A stretch of 64,000 nt of DNA from Alcanivoracaceae bacterium (GCA_029212745.1 JARGOL010000001.1:477948-541947); one strand, 5' to 3'; positions 35,628 to 44,722 are shown, counted from the first letter of the stretch. Numbers and translations are program-made. The notes: generated from the sequence alone by a model not told the origin.

Positions 35628-36977
35628 ATGTCGCAGGACAACACACAATGGAGCCTGGACCAGTTCCAGGTACCGGAAAAAGACGGCGAAGTCAGGTTCC
35701 ACGATTTTGATCTGCCCGTGTCCCTGATGCGCGGTATCGCCGAGGCCGGATTCCAGTACTGCACACCGATCCAGGCACAGGTACTGACGCATACCCTGGC
35801 CGGTGCCGATGCCATCGGCCGCGCCCAGACGGGCACCGGCAAGACCGCCGCTTTCCTCATCACCATCATCAACGACCTGCTCAGGAACCCGCTGCAGGTC
35901 AAGCGCTATGCCGGCGAGCCACGCGCACTGATTATTGCGCCTACCCGGGAACTGGCCCAGCAGATCGAGAAAGATGCCTTGCAGCTGGCGGAGCACACCG
36001 GTCTTCGCGTCATGAGCGTGGTTGGCGGGATGAACTTCAATCGCCAGCAGGAGCGCCTCAACTCCAGGCTGGTCGACATTCTCGTAGCCACTCCGGGCCG
36101 CCTGCTGGATTTCGCCAACCGCCGCGATCTCTGGCTCGACCGGGTGGAAACGCTGGTACTGGACGAGGCCGACCGGATGCTGGACATGGGCTTCATCCCT
36201 GACGTCAAACGCATCGTGCGGCTGACCCCGCAAAGCCGGTTCCGCCAGACCCTGCTGTTCTCGGCCACGTTCAACGAGGATGTCATGAACCTGGCTCGAC
36301 GCTGGACCGAGGACGCCGAAATTGTGGAGATCGAGCCAGAGCAGATCACCACCGAAACCGTGGAGCAGAAAGTATTCATCACTGAAACGGACCAGAAGTT
36401 CGAGCTGCTGCTGGGCCTGATCAACGAATATGCCATGCAGAAGGTGATCATTTTTGCCAACCGCCGGGACATCACCCGCCGCCTGTGCGAGCGCCTGCAG
36501 AAGTGTGGCATCAAGGCGTCCATGATCTCCGGCGACGTGCCCCAGGTACGGCGTACCAAGACGCTGGAAAATTTCCGCGAGGGAAAGATCCAGGCGCTGG
36601 TGGCCACGGATGTGGCCGGCCGCGGTATTCATATCGACAATGTCAGCCACGTGGTCAACTACAACCTGCCGGAAGACCCGGAAGACTACGTCCACCGCAT
36701 CGGGCGTACCGGCCGCGCCGGCAAGGATGGTGTGTCCATCAGTTTTGCCTGCGAAGACGATGCCTTCCTGCTGCCGCAGCTGGAACAGGCCATCAGCATG
36801 AAGCTGCCGTGCCTGCATCCGCCCGAGGAACTGCTCGAAGCGGGCAAGCAGGCAGCCCGCTCGCCACGCAGCAAGCATGACCGCAAGAAGCCCGGCCCCG
36901 AAGAGGCGGCGGCACCGGCCAAACAAGACCCGGCGCAAGCGAAGGTACCTGCCGATGAGCAAGCAGATCAGTCCTGA
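35628..36977 (+). CDS. rhlB: DEAD-box ATP-dependent RNA helicase RhlB
   Basis: 449-residue helicase that partners RNase E in the degradosome in relatives. Visible: Q-motif TPIQAQ, Walker [25 protein letters not shown] box [16 protein letters not shown] (FSATFNED), and the C-terminal [12 protein letters not shown] and [10 protein letters not shown] motifs. C-terminal tail is basic and Pro/Ala-rich, as in RhlB. The open frame extends far upstream, but ATG 35628 fits the family start. Its last 23 bp overlap the start of glpE. Confidence 0.93.
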   Translation: MSQDNTQWSLDQFQVPEKDGEVRFHDFDLPVSLMRGIAEAGFQYCTPIQAQVLTHTLAGADAIGRAQTGTGKTAAFLITIINDLLRNPLQVKRYAGEPRALIIAPTRELAQQIEKDALQLAEHTGLRVMSVVGGMNFNRQQERLNSRLVDILVATPGRLLDFANRRDLWLDRVETLVLDEADRMLDMGFIPDVKRIVRLTPQSRFRQTLLFSATFNEDVMNLARRWTEDAEIVEIEPEQITTETVEQKVFITETDQKFELLLGLINEYAMQKVIIFANRRDITRRLCERLQKCGIKASMISGDVPQVRRTKTLENFREGKIQALVATDVAGRGIHIDNVSHVVNYNLPEDPEDYVHRIGRTGRAGKDGVSISFACEDDAFLLPQLEQAISMKLPCLHPPEELLEAGKQAARSPRSKHDRKKPGPEEAAAPAKQDPAQAKVPADEQADQS

Positions 36978-37266
36978 TGAGGCCCGCAGCGCCCTGGACG
37001 AGGGCTGCTGCTTTGTCGACATCCGTGACCCGATGAGTTTCCAGGGCGCCCGGATACGTTCAGCCATCCCGCTGACCATGCAGAACCTGGATCAGTTTCT
37101 GGCCGATGTCAGCACGGACACGCCGCTGGTGGTGTATTGCTATCACGGCCACAGCAGCATTGATGCCTGTGGTTTCCTGGCCGACAAGGGCTACCAGGAT
37201 GTCGCCAGCCTGCAGGGTGGCTTTGAATACTGGCGACAGAAATACCCGGACACCGTGGAATCCTGA
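36955..37266 (+). CDS. glpE: thiosulfate sulfurtransferase GlpE (single-domain rhodanese)
   Basis: 103-residue cytosolic rhodanese transferring sulfur from thiosulfate to a thiol acceptor. Active-site loop CYHGHSS with catalytic Cys about residue 65, and the typical N-terminal [15 protein letters not shown] and C-terminal [13 protein letters not shown] motifs. The ATG lies inside the rhlB 3' end (23-bp overlap), so it is probably translated from the rhlB transcript. A strong bidirectional terminator follows. Confidence 0.92.
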   Translation: MSKQISPDEARSALDEGCCFVDIRDPMSFQGARIRSAIPLTMQNLDQFLADVSTDTPLVVYCYHGHSSIDACGFLADKGYQDVASLQGGFEYWRQKYPDTVES

Positions 37267-37281
37267 ACCCGGTTGTGGAAC

Positions 37282-37311
37282 AAAAAAAGGGCAGCTCACG
37301 CTGCCCTTTTT
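37282..37311. terminator. bidirectional terminator between glpE and phoH2-type gene
   Basis: Stem GGGCAGC / GCTGCCC with TCAC loop, A-run before and T-run after, so it works for both convergent genes. Confidence 0.9.
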
Positions 37312-37327
37312 CGTGGTGCGGGTGCGA

Positions 37328-38779
37328 CTAGAGGTTGGCTTCAGCGTACTCCGCCAGCAGCGAACGTGGCACACCGTTGAGCTGCACCGAGCCGCCATGG
37401 GGAAAGCTCTTGAAACGCTCTGTCATGTAGGTCAGGCCAGAGCTGGTTGCTGACAGGTAAGGCGTATCGATTTGCGCCAGGTTGCCCAGGCACACCACCT
37501 TGGACCCCTCGCCCGCGCGGGTGATGATGGCCTTCATCTGGTGCGGGGTCAGGTTCTGGCTTTCATCGATCAGAATCAGACTCTTCTGGAAACTGCGCCC
37601 GCGGATATAGTTCATGGCCTTGAACTGGATGTTGGCCTTCTCCTTGACGTAGAGGATCGAGCCGGACGGGTTTTCGTCGTTCAGGTGCAGGGCTTCGATA
37701 TTGTCATTGATCGCCCCCAGCCACGGATCCATTTTCTCCTCCTCCGTGCCGGGCAGGAACCCGTGCTCCTCGGCCAGCGGGGGCGTCGAGCGGGTGGCGA
37801 TAATCTTGTTGAACCGGCGCTGCTCAACCGTCATCTCGATGGCCGCCGCCAGGGCCAGGATAGTCTTGCCCGAGCCTGCCGCACCGGTCAGCGTCACCAG
37901 GTGGATGTCCGGGTCCAGCAGCATGTGCAGGGCAATGGCCTGATGGATGTTGATCGGCTGCAGTCCCCAGGCACTCTGGTCCATCAACTTTTCATGGGAG
38001 TGGTGGCGAATGCACACCAGACCCTCCTGGACCGACAGGATCTGGCCGACAAACCCCTGCTCGTCAATCAGGTACTGGTTGGGGAACACCTCGTCACCAA
38101 GGATTTCACTGACCAGCAGCCCATGGGAAATATAGTGCAGGGTTTCACAGCCCTCCTGTACCGTCTCCACCTCGGTCACGGAATCCCAGAATGAACCCGG
38201 CACCTCGAAGTAACCCCGCGTCAGCTGGCCAATGTCCTTGACCAGCTGATCGGTGTGATAGTCCTCGGACTCGATGCCGCAGGCGCGCGCCTTCAGGCGC
38301 ATGTTGATGTCCTTGGTCACCAGCACATAGCGGCGCGACGGATCACGCTGCTTCATGGCGGCAATGTCATTGATGATGCGATTGTCGTTGAGGTGCTCCG
38401 GCAAGCCGGCATCATCCTCTCCCTGCAGGCGTGGCATAAGCACCGCCAGGGTTCCTTCGAACTGCTCAGGGCCGCGCCTGATGGGCACACCCGCCTCCAC
38501 CTCGTCCGGGGCTGATTTGCCCAGCACCTTGTCGATCAGCCTGATTGCTGTACGGCAGTCTGCCGCCACATTGGACTTACCCGTCTTCAGCTTGTCCAGC
38601 TCCTCAAGAACCGTCATCGGGATCACCACACGGTGTTCCTCAAAACTGATCAGGGAGTTGGGGTCATGAATCAGGACATTGGTATCAAGAACGTAGACTT
38701 TTTCCTTGCTGAGCTTTTCCGGGGTGGATGAGTCGTCGTGAGACGTGACGGGATGCAGCTTTGTTGCGCGCTCTTCCAT
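37328..38779 (-). CDS. PIN-PhoH fusion protein (PhoH2-type)
   Basis: 483 residues. N-terminal PIN nuclease domain starts at VYVLDTNVLIHDP (first catalytic Asp) and continues with LEELDKLK; the C-terminal PhoH ATPase has Walker A TGAAGSGKTILA and Walker B LILIDESQNLTP. Members are described as RNA helicase/RNase proteins; in mycobacteria they form a toxin-antitoxin-like pair, but no antitoxin-like gene adjoins here. The start is the ATG preceding EERATKLHPV, which follows GAGAGGT. This is distinct from the YbeZ-type PhoH at 46189. Confidence 0.9.
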   Translation of the reverse strand: MEERATKLHPVTSHDDSSTPEKLSKEKVYVLDTNVLIHDPNSLISFEEHRVVIPMTVLEELDKLKTGKSNVAADCRTAIRLIDKVLGKSAPDEVEAGVPIRRGPEQFEGTLAVLMPRLQGEDDAGLPEHLNDNRIINDIAAMKQRDPSRRYVLVTKDINMRLKARACGIESEDYHTDQLVKDIGQLTRGYFEVPGSFWDSVTEVETVQEGCETLHYISHGLLVSEILGDEVFPNQYLIDEQGFVGQILSVQEGLVCIRHHSHEKLMDQSAWGLQPINIHQAIALHMLLDPDIHLVTLTGAAGSGKTILALAAAIEMTVEQRRFNKIIATRSTPPLAEEHGFLPGTEEEKMDPWLGAINDNIEALHLNDENPSGSILYVKEKANIQFKAMNYIRGRSFQKSLILIDESQNLTPHQMKAIITRAGEGSKVVCLGNLAQIDTPYLSATSSGLTYMTERFKSFPHGGSVQLNGVPRSLLAEYAEANL

Positions 38780-38972
38780 GCGGAGACCTCTCGCCGTGGG
38801 TGCCGATTTTTCTGATTCGGGAAGCGAAGAGGTGACGCCACCACCTGCCACCGAATCCAGTCAAGGTTTTACGGTAGTCATATACATCTCAGGTGGTCGC
38901 GACCTGTCCCGCAATGGCGGGATACGAATTAACATACCCCAGCTTTGTGGGGGAAACAATGGATCAAATCCG

Positions 38973-39722
38973 TCATGCAAATGCCTGCTCGCAACGCCGC
39001 CAGTCATCACTCACAGAACCACACGCCTCAGGCCGCGCCAGTGCAACGTTCTGCAACGGCAGGCGCTCGCCAGCAAAGTGCGCCGGCACGACGCATGCTG
39101 GATTGAAGCCCCCGGGCAGCCAGCCCGCACGGCGATAAATTTCGGCCACCAGCTCACTGCAGAACATGCCGCCGGGCACCGAACGCATGCCACGGCGCAA
39201 CCAGGAGCTGACGAAATCGCAGTAGGGCCGATGGATCAGGTCGTCGGCAGCGGCAAACACTTTCTCCCGGCGGCAGAGCACACTCTCCGGGCCGCACCAC
39301 CGCCGCAGCATGGCCTGCCCCTCGTACTGATCCAGTTTCTCGGCCAGGGACACCAGTGACACGCCCTGCATCCGCCGGCCCGTGCGCACATCGGCCACAT
39401 CGGAGCGGACATTTGCTTCCAGCAACAGCAGCCCCGGTTGGCCCGGATCACGCAAAACAATGCCGACATGACTCCACTGGCTGCGGGTAAAAAGGCGAAC
39501 CACATCGGAAGACCACCCTTTTCCGCAGAAGAGCATGATGTCGCCTGCCTCGGGCGGGCGCGCGACTTGCGCCACCGGACTGCGGCATACAGACCTGATC
39601 ACTGCTTCAGACACAGCGCTTTTCCTGTGTAGCCTGAGCCAGCTCCGAGGATCAGCAGCGCTGGTTAAGTACCAGTGACCAGCACGTAACAGTGCCGTGA
39701 CATTTACAGCAGCACCTGTCAT
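38973..39722 (-). CDS. YiiX/YebB-like permuted NlpC/P60-type cysteine hydrolase
   Basis: About 249 residues. The core shows GDIMLF, WSHVGIVLRD (catalytic-type His) and late MFCSELVAEIYRRAGW (catalytic-type Cys), in the permuted order typical of YiiX/YebB-like papain-fold enzymes (amidase or lipid-acyl hydrolase group). No signal peptide is clear; the N-terminal 60 residues are not conserved-looking. Start uncertain: ATG 39722 is used, with an ATG at 39746 as alternative. Divergent from the M14 peptidase gene. Confidence 0.75.
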   Translation of the reverse strand: MTGAAVNVTALLRAGHWYLTSAADPRSWLRLHRKSAVSEAVIRSVCRSPVAQVARPPEAGDIMLFCGKGWSSDVVRLFTRSQWSHVGIVLRDPGQPGLLLLEANVRSDVADVRTGRRMQGVSLVSLAEKLDQYEGQAMLRRWCGPESVLCRREKVFAAADDLIHRPYCDFVSSWLRRGMRSVPGGMFCSELVAEIYRRAGWLPGGFNPACVVPAHFAGERLPLQNVALARPEACGSVSDDWRRCEQAFA

Positions 39723-39771
39723 CAAGTTGCCACGGTAATGCCCCATGGTTGTCACGCATGGAGGCCCTGCC

Positions 39772-40812
39772 ATGAACGACGCATTCCGGTGGCATCAACG
39801 TCACCTTCCGGAGCTGTTGCAGCTTGAGGAACTTATTGCCCTCGGCGAGCGCTGGATGCGCGCCAGCGTGGTTCACCAGGTGGACCACCCGCACGGGCCA
39901 CTGCCGGTCCATGTGCTGGAGCTGGGCAGTCGCAACCCGCGCGCACCCGTCATGGGTTTTTTCGGCGGCGTTCATGGTGTCGAGCGCATTGGCAGCCAGA
40001 TCCTGCTCTACTGGCTACACACGCTTATTCACCGCCTGTCCTGGGACGACGCGCTGCACCGGCGTCTGGAACAGATGCGCATTGTCATCATGCCGATGGT
40101 CAATCCCGGCGGGCTGGCCAACCGCACGCGCTGCAACCCCAATGGCGTCGACCTGATGCGAAACGCACCGGTGGATGCGGATGGCCGGGTCGCCTTCCTG
40201 GTGGGTGGCCACCGGATCAGCCGTCACTTGCCCTGGTACCGTGGCCGTGCCGGCGCGCCCATGGAAGCCGAGGCCCAGGCGGTCCTCAGGGCCGTGCGCG
40301 AGCGCATCGCCGGCGCCCCGTTCGCCATGACACTGGACTGCCACAGCGGCTTCGGGCGACAGGACCGCCTGTGGTGCTGCTATGCCCGACGCCATCAGCC
40401 CATGCCCAACCTGGCCGACGTGTATGCATTGAAGACCCTGCGTGAGGACAGCTTCCCGCATCACCACCCCTACCTGGTCGAGCCGCAGAGCCTGAACTAC
40501 ACCACCCACGGCGACCTGTGGGACTACCTGTACGACGAGTCACTGCAGCAACATCCGGATTGCACCTTCCTGCCACTGACCCTGGAAATGGGCTCCTGGC
40601 TCTGGGTTCGAAAGAACCCGCGGCAGATGCTGGATTTCTTTGGCTACTTCAACCCCGTCATCAGCCACCGCCACAGTCGTGTGCTGCGTCAGCACCTGCC
40701 ATTGCTCGAATTCCTGCTGGCCGCCACCAATCACTGGCACACCTGGCTGCCCACGCCCCGCCAGCGGGTCCGGCTGGTTGAGCGGGCCCACCGGCTCTGG
40801 TTCGACAGCTGA
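39772..40812 (+). CDS. M14-family zinc carboxypeptidase-like protein
   Basis: 346 residues. Zinc motif HxxE in GVHGVERIG (His68, Glu71), then NPNGVDLMRN (the family's substrate-binding Asn/Arg region), third zinc His in LDCHSGFG, and late TLEMGSW carrying the likely catalytic Glu. It fits the succinylglutamate desuccinylase/M14-type peptidases acting on small peptides or amides. No signal peptide, so cytosolic. GGAGG precedes the ATG. Confidence 0.85.
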   Translation: MNDAFRWHQRHLPELLQLEELIALGERWMRASVVHQVDHPHGPLPVHVLELGSRNPRAPVMGFFGGVHGVERIGSQILLYWLHTLIHRLSWDDALHRRLEQMRIVIMPMVNPGGLANRTRCNPNGVDLMRNAPVDADGRVAFLVGGHRISRHLPWYRGRAGAPMEAEAQAVLRAVRERIAGAPFAMTLDCHSGFGRQDRLWCCYARRHQPMPNLADVYALKTLREDSFPHHHPYLVEPQSLNYTTHGDLWDYLYDESLQQHPDCTFLPLTLEMGSWLWVRKNPRQMLDFFGYFNPVISHRHSRVLRQHLPLLEFLLAATNHWHTWLPTPRQRVRLVERAHRLWFDS

Positions 40813-40908
40813 CACGGTTGACCGCAGCCCCCGGGCATGGAAGATTGCCCCACGGCGCCAAGGTTGCTGGGACCCTGGCGCTGCCCAGAGACCGCACCGG
40901 AGAAAACC

Positions 40909-41391
40909 ATGAAGACTGCCACCCTTGGCACCCTGCTCTTGCTACTGTTTGTCAGTGGCTGCGCCCGCTTCGCCTACCAGCCCGCCAGTGGCGACAATAC
41001 TGCCAGCGTCACCTTCAGCAGTGACGGCATTGGCGTCCAGCCCATGATCTGTGTCCCCGGGAAGGGCTTCAAGGCGACAGGACTCAGCGTTGCCAGCAAC
41101 GACAGTGACAGCGAATTCGTTACCCAGGTGAACGAGGCCCTGAAAAAGCAGCCTGAAGTGACCACCCAGGTGCCGGGCGACAGCGATACCCGTGTGGGCT
41201 TCAGCTATGCCGAGGACAAGAAAGCCGCCGGCACGCGCGAGCGCTGCAAGGTGGCGGTGTTCTTCCGTGCCCGTGCCGGCGCCCATTACCGGGCACACTT
41301 CAGCCTGCCGGGCGGCCAGTGCGCCCTGACGCTGACCAGCGAGGACGATGCGGCCGTGGATGCCGTGGCAGTCCCCTACACCTGCCCCTGA
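40909..41391 (+). CDS. small lipoprotein of unknown function
   Basis: 160 residues with a lipobox VSGC (Cys17 or nearby) after a short hydrophobic signal. The mature part contains four further cysteines spaced widely (in MICVPGKG, RERCKVAV, GGQCAL and the final TCP) and a beta-rich pattern; no recognised family. The ATG follows CGGAGAAAA. It lies 96 bp after the M14 gene; the palindrome 18 bp downstream is better read as a regulatory site of the porin than as a terminator. Confidence 0.7.
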   Translation: MKTATLGTLLLLLFVSGCARFAYQPASGDNTASVTFSSDGIGVQPMICVPGKGFKATGLSVASNDSDSEFVTQVNEALKKQPEVTTQVPGDSDTRVGFSYAEDKKAAGTRERCKVAVFFRARAGAHYRAHFSLPGGQCALTLTSEDDAAVDAVAVPYTCP

Positions 41392-41409
41392 CCGCTGTTG
41401 CACCATCAA

Positions 41410-41430
41410 GGCGCACCAAATCGGTGCGCC
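41410..41430. promoter_or_regulatory. NtrC-type binding palindrome upstream of the porin gene
   Basis: GGCGCACC-AAATC-GGTGCGCC. The core GCACC-N5-GGTGC equals the known NtrC consensus TGCACC-N5-GGTGCA apart from the outermost base on each side. Centred about 150 bp upstream of the start expected from the sigma54 promoter at 41543. No T-run follows, so it is not a terminator. Confidence 0.65.
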
Positions 41431-41511
41431 GCTCCCGGACAGTGCATGTGACAGTTTGATTTACCCGCCAAACCCCTCTTCGAGCCGCCAGCCCTCAACG
41501 CCAATCCCTCT

Positions 41512-41524
41512 CAAGCAATTGATT
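41512..41524 (-). promoter_or_regulatory. IHF consensus site
   Basis: On the minus strand reads AATCAATTGCTTG, an exact match to WATCAANNNNTTR, in an AT-rich patch between the NtrC-type palindrome and the -24/-12 promoter, where IHF normally bends DNA in sigma54 promoters. Confidence 0.6.
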
Positions 41525-41542
41525 TTAAAGAAAAACCAAAAA

Positions 41543-41559
41543 CTGGCACGGAACCTGCT
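41543..41559 (+). promoter_or_regulatory. sigma54 (RpoN) -24/-12 promoter of the porin gene
   Basis: CTGGCACG-GAAC-CTGCT, compared with consensus YTGGCACG-N4-TTGCW: one mismatch, exact GG-N10-GC spacing. Start point would be near 41570, about 75 bp before the ATG. Confidence 0.7.
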
Positions 41560-41643
41560 CTCTAACGGGCAAGGCTGTCGCGGCCTGTAATGCTGCACTG
41601 CGGCAAGTAAGCAACAACACTGTCACTCAAGAGGGTTGTATTC

Positions 41644-42420
41644 ATGAGCAAGAAATCAGTACTGAAAGTATCCGCACTGGCTGTGGCCATCGCAGCCGCA
41701 GGCGCACCGGTCATGGCTTCCGCTGAAATCAGCGGCTCCCTGGGCGCCACCAGCCAGTACCTGTGGCGTGGTCTGCAGTTGACCACTGCACCGACCATCA
41801 ACGGCTCCCTGGACTACGCACACGATACCGGTTTCTACACCGGCATCTGGACCAGCTCCGAGTCTGGCGCCACCGAGTATGACTTGTATGTCGGTTTTGG
41901 CGGTGAGGTAGAGGGTTTCTCCTATGACCTCAGCTACATCGACTACAACTACACCGCGGGCGGCACCGCTGGCGAGTACGACGGCACCGCTTTCGCCCTG
42001 CCTGTCGAAGCCAGCACCCGTGACTTCCAGGAAATCCACGTGGGCGTCGGCTTCGCTGGCCTGTCTGCTGGTGCATACCTGGGTACGGGCGACTTCGGCC
42101 ACCCGTCTTCTGACGAGGTCGACACCGAGAACGATGACGTCTACTACTACATCAGCTACGGCTACGACAAGTACGGCATCACCGTGGGTTCCTATGACTT
42201 CGACCCCGAGCCGAACGAAATCGAAGGCGGTCTGCCGGACTACACCCACGTTGACCTGAGCTACGCCCTCACCGACCAGTTCACCTTCACGGCTTCCAAG
42301 ATCGTAGCCCAGGATGAGTTCGAACTGACCGGCGGCGCACTCGACCCCAACGGTGTAAACAGCGCAGAACTGTGGGATGACGACGTGCTGTTCAGCGTTT
42401 CCTACAGCTTCGCACTGTAA
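41644..42420 (+). CDS. TorF-family putative porin (TIGR02001-type)
   Basis: 258-residue outer-membrane beta-barrel. Signal peptide residues 1-27 (cleavage near ASAEIS), then alternating aromatic strands: GATSQYLWRGLQL, YDTGFYTGIWTSS-like repeats, YYYISYGYDKYGI, and a C-terminal strand ending VSYSFAL with the terminal hydrophobic residue needed for BAM insertion. The family's plug/ligand is unknown; in related genera it sits with glnK-amtB. The promoter here looks RpoN/NtrC-controlled, so expression under nitrogen limitation is expected. Codon use is strongly biased, suggesting high expression. Confidence 0.88.
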   Translation: MSKKSVLKVSALAVAIAAAGAPVMASAEISGSLGATSQYLWRGLQLTTAPTINGSLDYAHDTGFYTGIWTSSESGATEYDLYVGFGGEVEGFSYDLSYIDYNYTAGGTAGEYDGTAFALPVEASTRDFQEIHVGVGFAGLSAGAYLGTGDFGHPSSDEVDTENDDVYYYISYGYDKYGITVGSYDFDPEPNEIEGGLPDYTHVDLSYALTDQFTFTASKIVAQDEFELTGGALDPNGVNSAELWDDDVLFSVSYSFAL

Positions 42421-42467
42421 GACCACGTTCTCCTCAAGCTAACGGGGCCTTCGGGCCCCAACGCTTT

Positions 42468-42537
42468 ACGATCCGCGGGACATCTCCCTGGTCCTCGCTG
42501 TCTAACGCAAGCAGCAGTCCCGCAGGATCGTTTTTTT
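42468..42537 (+). terminator. rho-independent terminator after the porin gene
   Basis: Long stem ACGATCCGCGGGA / TCCCGCAGGATCGT (one bulge) with a 37-base loop followed by seven T residues. A shorter GGGGCC-TTCG-GGCCCC hairpin lies just before it (42444-42459). The T-run overlaps the stop codon of the convergent gene. Confidence 0.75.
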
Positions 42538-43522
42538 ATTCCTCTTTGATACCCACCTTCCGCTGCTGTCGCGGCAAACGGAACACCACACCCAGCGCAT
42601 CATGATCCGACACTGGCGAGCGTCCCTCACTGTCACGCAGGCGTCCGTGCCGGCCAGCATTGCCCCGGGACACCACCACACGCTGGACCTGCCGGGCAAC
42701 GACCGTCGGATAAAGGATATGGTCGATGGCCTGTGGCTGGCAGCGATAGCGGTAACTGTAGCGTTCCTCCGGTGGCAGGGCCTGCCAGGCGGATTGCAGG
42801 GGCATGTCCAACAGATATGACAGCGGCTGCGAGTAGACACCGGCATCCGGTGCGCTGTTCAGGTCACCCACCAGTATCACCGGCCGGTCATGGGCACGCG
42901 CCCAGTCAAGCAGTACCTGTGCCTGACGGGCACGCTTGTCACGCACGTTTTTCTGGCGGTCACTGTCGTGCAGGCCACGACCGCTACGCAGATGCAGCAC
43001 CACCACCGACCAGGGATAGGGCGCATCCAGTTCCACCAGCAACGGCGGACGACTGAACAGGGGTGCCCCCATGAAGCGCCGGTCGGCAAACAGTGGCGCT
43101 GCGCTTGCCACCTGCACGGGATCCCGCACCAGCACACCCACATCGATCCCGGAGGGGTCATTGCCTTCCAGCAGGTAGGCCCGGTAGGCCGGACCACCGG
43201 CAGCGGCGATGCGTCCGGCCAGCTGTGTCAGCAGGGCACGGTTTTCCACTTCCTGCACCGCCAGCAGGTGGGGGCTGCCCAGATGGGTACGAATGTAGTC
43301 CGCCTGCGCCTGCAGGCGATCATCCAGGAGGGACGGTGAAACGGGGTCGTCATAGCGGGCATCACGGCGCGTGTCCCGAAGCCGCCACAGGTTCTGTGTT
43401 GCCAGTAGCCATTGCATCTGCGGCACCGGCGGCAACGCCCGTGCCGGGGCCAGCGACGGGCACGGTAGCACCGCGCCACTGGCCAGCAGCAGCAACAGGG
43501 GCAACCACCGGCACGGCCGCAT
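42536..43522 (-). CDS. endonuclease/exonuclease/phosphatase-fold secreted protein
   Basis: 328 residues with a signal peptide (MRPCRWLPLLLLLASG). The EEP fold is indicated by TQNLWR, LAVQEVENRALL (metal Glu), VVLHLRSGRG, VGDLNSAPDAG and the final SDHDALGVVF His. Substrate could be DNA, sphingomyelin or inositol phosphate; the periplasmic location fits a nuclease or phosphatase. Its start overlaps the PCuAC stop (TGATG), so it is in the same transcript. The last part is arginine/lysine rich. Confidence 0.85.
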   Translation of the reverse strand: MRPCRWLPLLLLLASGAVLPCPSLAPARALPPVPQMQWLLATQNLWRLRDTRRDARYDDPVSPSLLDDRLQAQADYIRTHLGSPHLLAVQEVENRALLTQLAGRIAAAGGPAYRAYLLEGNDPSGIDVGVLVRDPVQVASAAPLFADRRFMGAPLFSRPPLLVELDAPYPWSVVVLHLRSGRGLHDSDRQKNVRDKRARQAQVLLDWARAHDRPVILVGDLNSAPDAGVYSQPLSYLLDMPLQSAWQALPPEERYSYRYRCQPQAIDHILYPTVVARQVQRVVVSRGNAGRHGRLRDSEGRSPVSDHDALGVVFRLPRQQRKVGIKEE

Positions 43523-43974
43523 CAGGGTTGCTCCCGGCGCACCTCGAAGTCGTGGCACAGCTGGTCACCGCCCTTCAGCTGCAGGCAGATTTCCACCCGC
43601 TCTCCCGGCGATGGTACTGCGTCCATGCCCATGATCATCAGGTGCATGCCCCCGGGCACAAATGCGATCTCTTCACCCGGGGCCACGGTGACATCATCGA
43701 CGTGTTGCATCTGGCGCAGGCCGTCGTCGTTGCGGGCCATGGAATGCATCATCACGTGGTGTGCAAACGACGCACTGACCCCGGTGACGGTGACCGGCTC
43801 GGTGCCATTGTTTTGCAGCACGAAGTAGCCAGCCGTGCCGGAAGACACCGGGGGCACGGCGCGCACCCAGGCATCAGTGAGCTGCAGTTGCGCCGCTGCC
43901 AGGCCGGGAGCAGACAGCACCACGATGGCCAGCAGGCGTTTCAGCGTCGGGACGTTACAGAAGAGTACGCGCAT
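43522..43974 (-). CDS. PCuAC-type periplasmic copper chaperone
   Basis: 150 residues, signal peptide to about residue 27 (LLAIVVLSAPGLAAAQ). The copper motif H(M)x10Mx21HxM is visible: HHVMMHSMARNDDGLRQM and later GGMHLMIMGMD. PCuAC proteins deliver Cu(I) to the CuA centre of cytochrome oxidase together with SCO. Overlaps the SCO gene by about 20 bp and the downstream nuclease-like gene by 1 bp: one operon. Confidence 0.93.
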   Translation of the reverse strand: MRVLFCNVPTLKRLLAIVVLSAPGLAAAQLQLTDAWVRAVPPVSSGTAGYFVLQNNGTEPVTVTGVSASFAHHVMMHSMARNDDGLRQMQHVDDVTVAPGEEIAFVPGGMHLMIMGMDAVPSPGERVEICLQLKGGDQLCHDFEVRREQP

Positions 43975-44563
43975 CTTTCACCATCAGGTCGATGTCCTCG
44001 TCGTTCTGGAACAGCTTGCGCACGCGGCCCTGTGTGTCCAGCAGATAGACGAAGTCGGAGTGGGAGAAGTCATAGCCGGCATCGGCACCGTCTGAACCGT
44101 CGCCTGACGCACTGGGCGTTTTCAGGTAGACCACGCCGAACTGTTCCGCCACCGTGGCAATTTCTTCCTCCGTGCCGGTCAGGCCGATGACGGCATCACC
44201 GAAGAACGACAGGTACTTGTTCAGGTGCTCAGGCGTGTCCCGTGCCGGGTCAAAGGTAATGAACACCACCTGGACATCGTCGCCATGCCCTTCGTCGGCG
44301 AGCATGCGCCGCGCCTGGGTGACACGGGCGAGCGTCGCCGGGCAGATATCCGGGCAACTGGTGAAACCGAAGAACAGCAGCACCACCTTGCCATCGAGGC
44401 TGTCACTGTGAAATCGCTCACCGGTCTGGTCGGTCAGGGTGAAATCCCCGCCCAGGCGCGTGTTCACCGGCAACTGGCTGGCCTGGTCCTGCATGCCGTA
44501 CCAGGCGGCACCGCCAGCGAACAGGAGAACGAGGATAATGACGCTGTTTCTGACCCAATGCAT
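43955..44563 (-). CDS. SCO1/SenC-family copper chaperone
   Basis: 202 residues, N-terminal membrane anchor (SVIILVLLFAGGAAW) and a periplasmic thioredoxin-like domain. Copper motif CPDIC (in FTSCPDICPAT) and distal His (YDFSHSDFVYLLD) are both present. Loads Cu into CuA of subunit II with PCuAC. The ATG at 44563 follows GGGAGAAAG. It lies about 23 kb from the cta cluster but is its likely functional partner. Confidence 0.94.
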   Translation of the reverse strand: MHWVRNSVIILVLLFAGGAAWYGMQDQASQLPVNTRLGGDFTLTDQTGERFHSDSLDGKVVLLFFGFTSCPDICPATLARVTQARRMLADEGHGDDVQVVFITFDPARDTPEHLNKYLSFFGDAVIGLTGTEEEIATVAEQFGVVYLKTPSASGDGSDGADAGYDFSHSDFVYLLDTQGRVRKLFQNDEDIDLMVKDARTLL

Positions 44564-44639
44564 GCCGCTTTCTCCCAAAATGCCATCAGTGGCCGGTGAC
44601 CAGGGCCGGGCGGCCTTCGCAGCAGCCCGCGCCTGACGC

Positions 44640-44645
44640 TATAAT
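44640..44645 (+). promoter_or_regulatory. -10 hexamer of a probable miaB promoter
   Basis: Perfect TATAAT about 78 bp before the miaB ATG; -35 region (TCGCAG) is weak. Confidence 0.4.
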
Positions 44646-44722
44646 GCGCGCCCATTTTAGCGGTTAGACGGGAGATGTCATCCACGCCGGGTACGGCGCC
44701 GGGCATCCCGCACAGAGGACAC

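Noticed and set aside
37328-38779. PhoH2 toxin-antitoxin module
   Set aside because: No small antitoxin-like gene precedes it; the upstream 193 bp hold no supported ORF.
41410-41430. Perfect hairpin after the lipoprotein gene read as a terminator
   Set aside because: No T-run follows, and its core matches the NtrC consensus and lies at enhancer distance from a sigma54 promoter.
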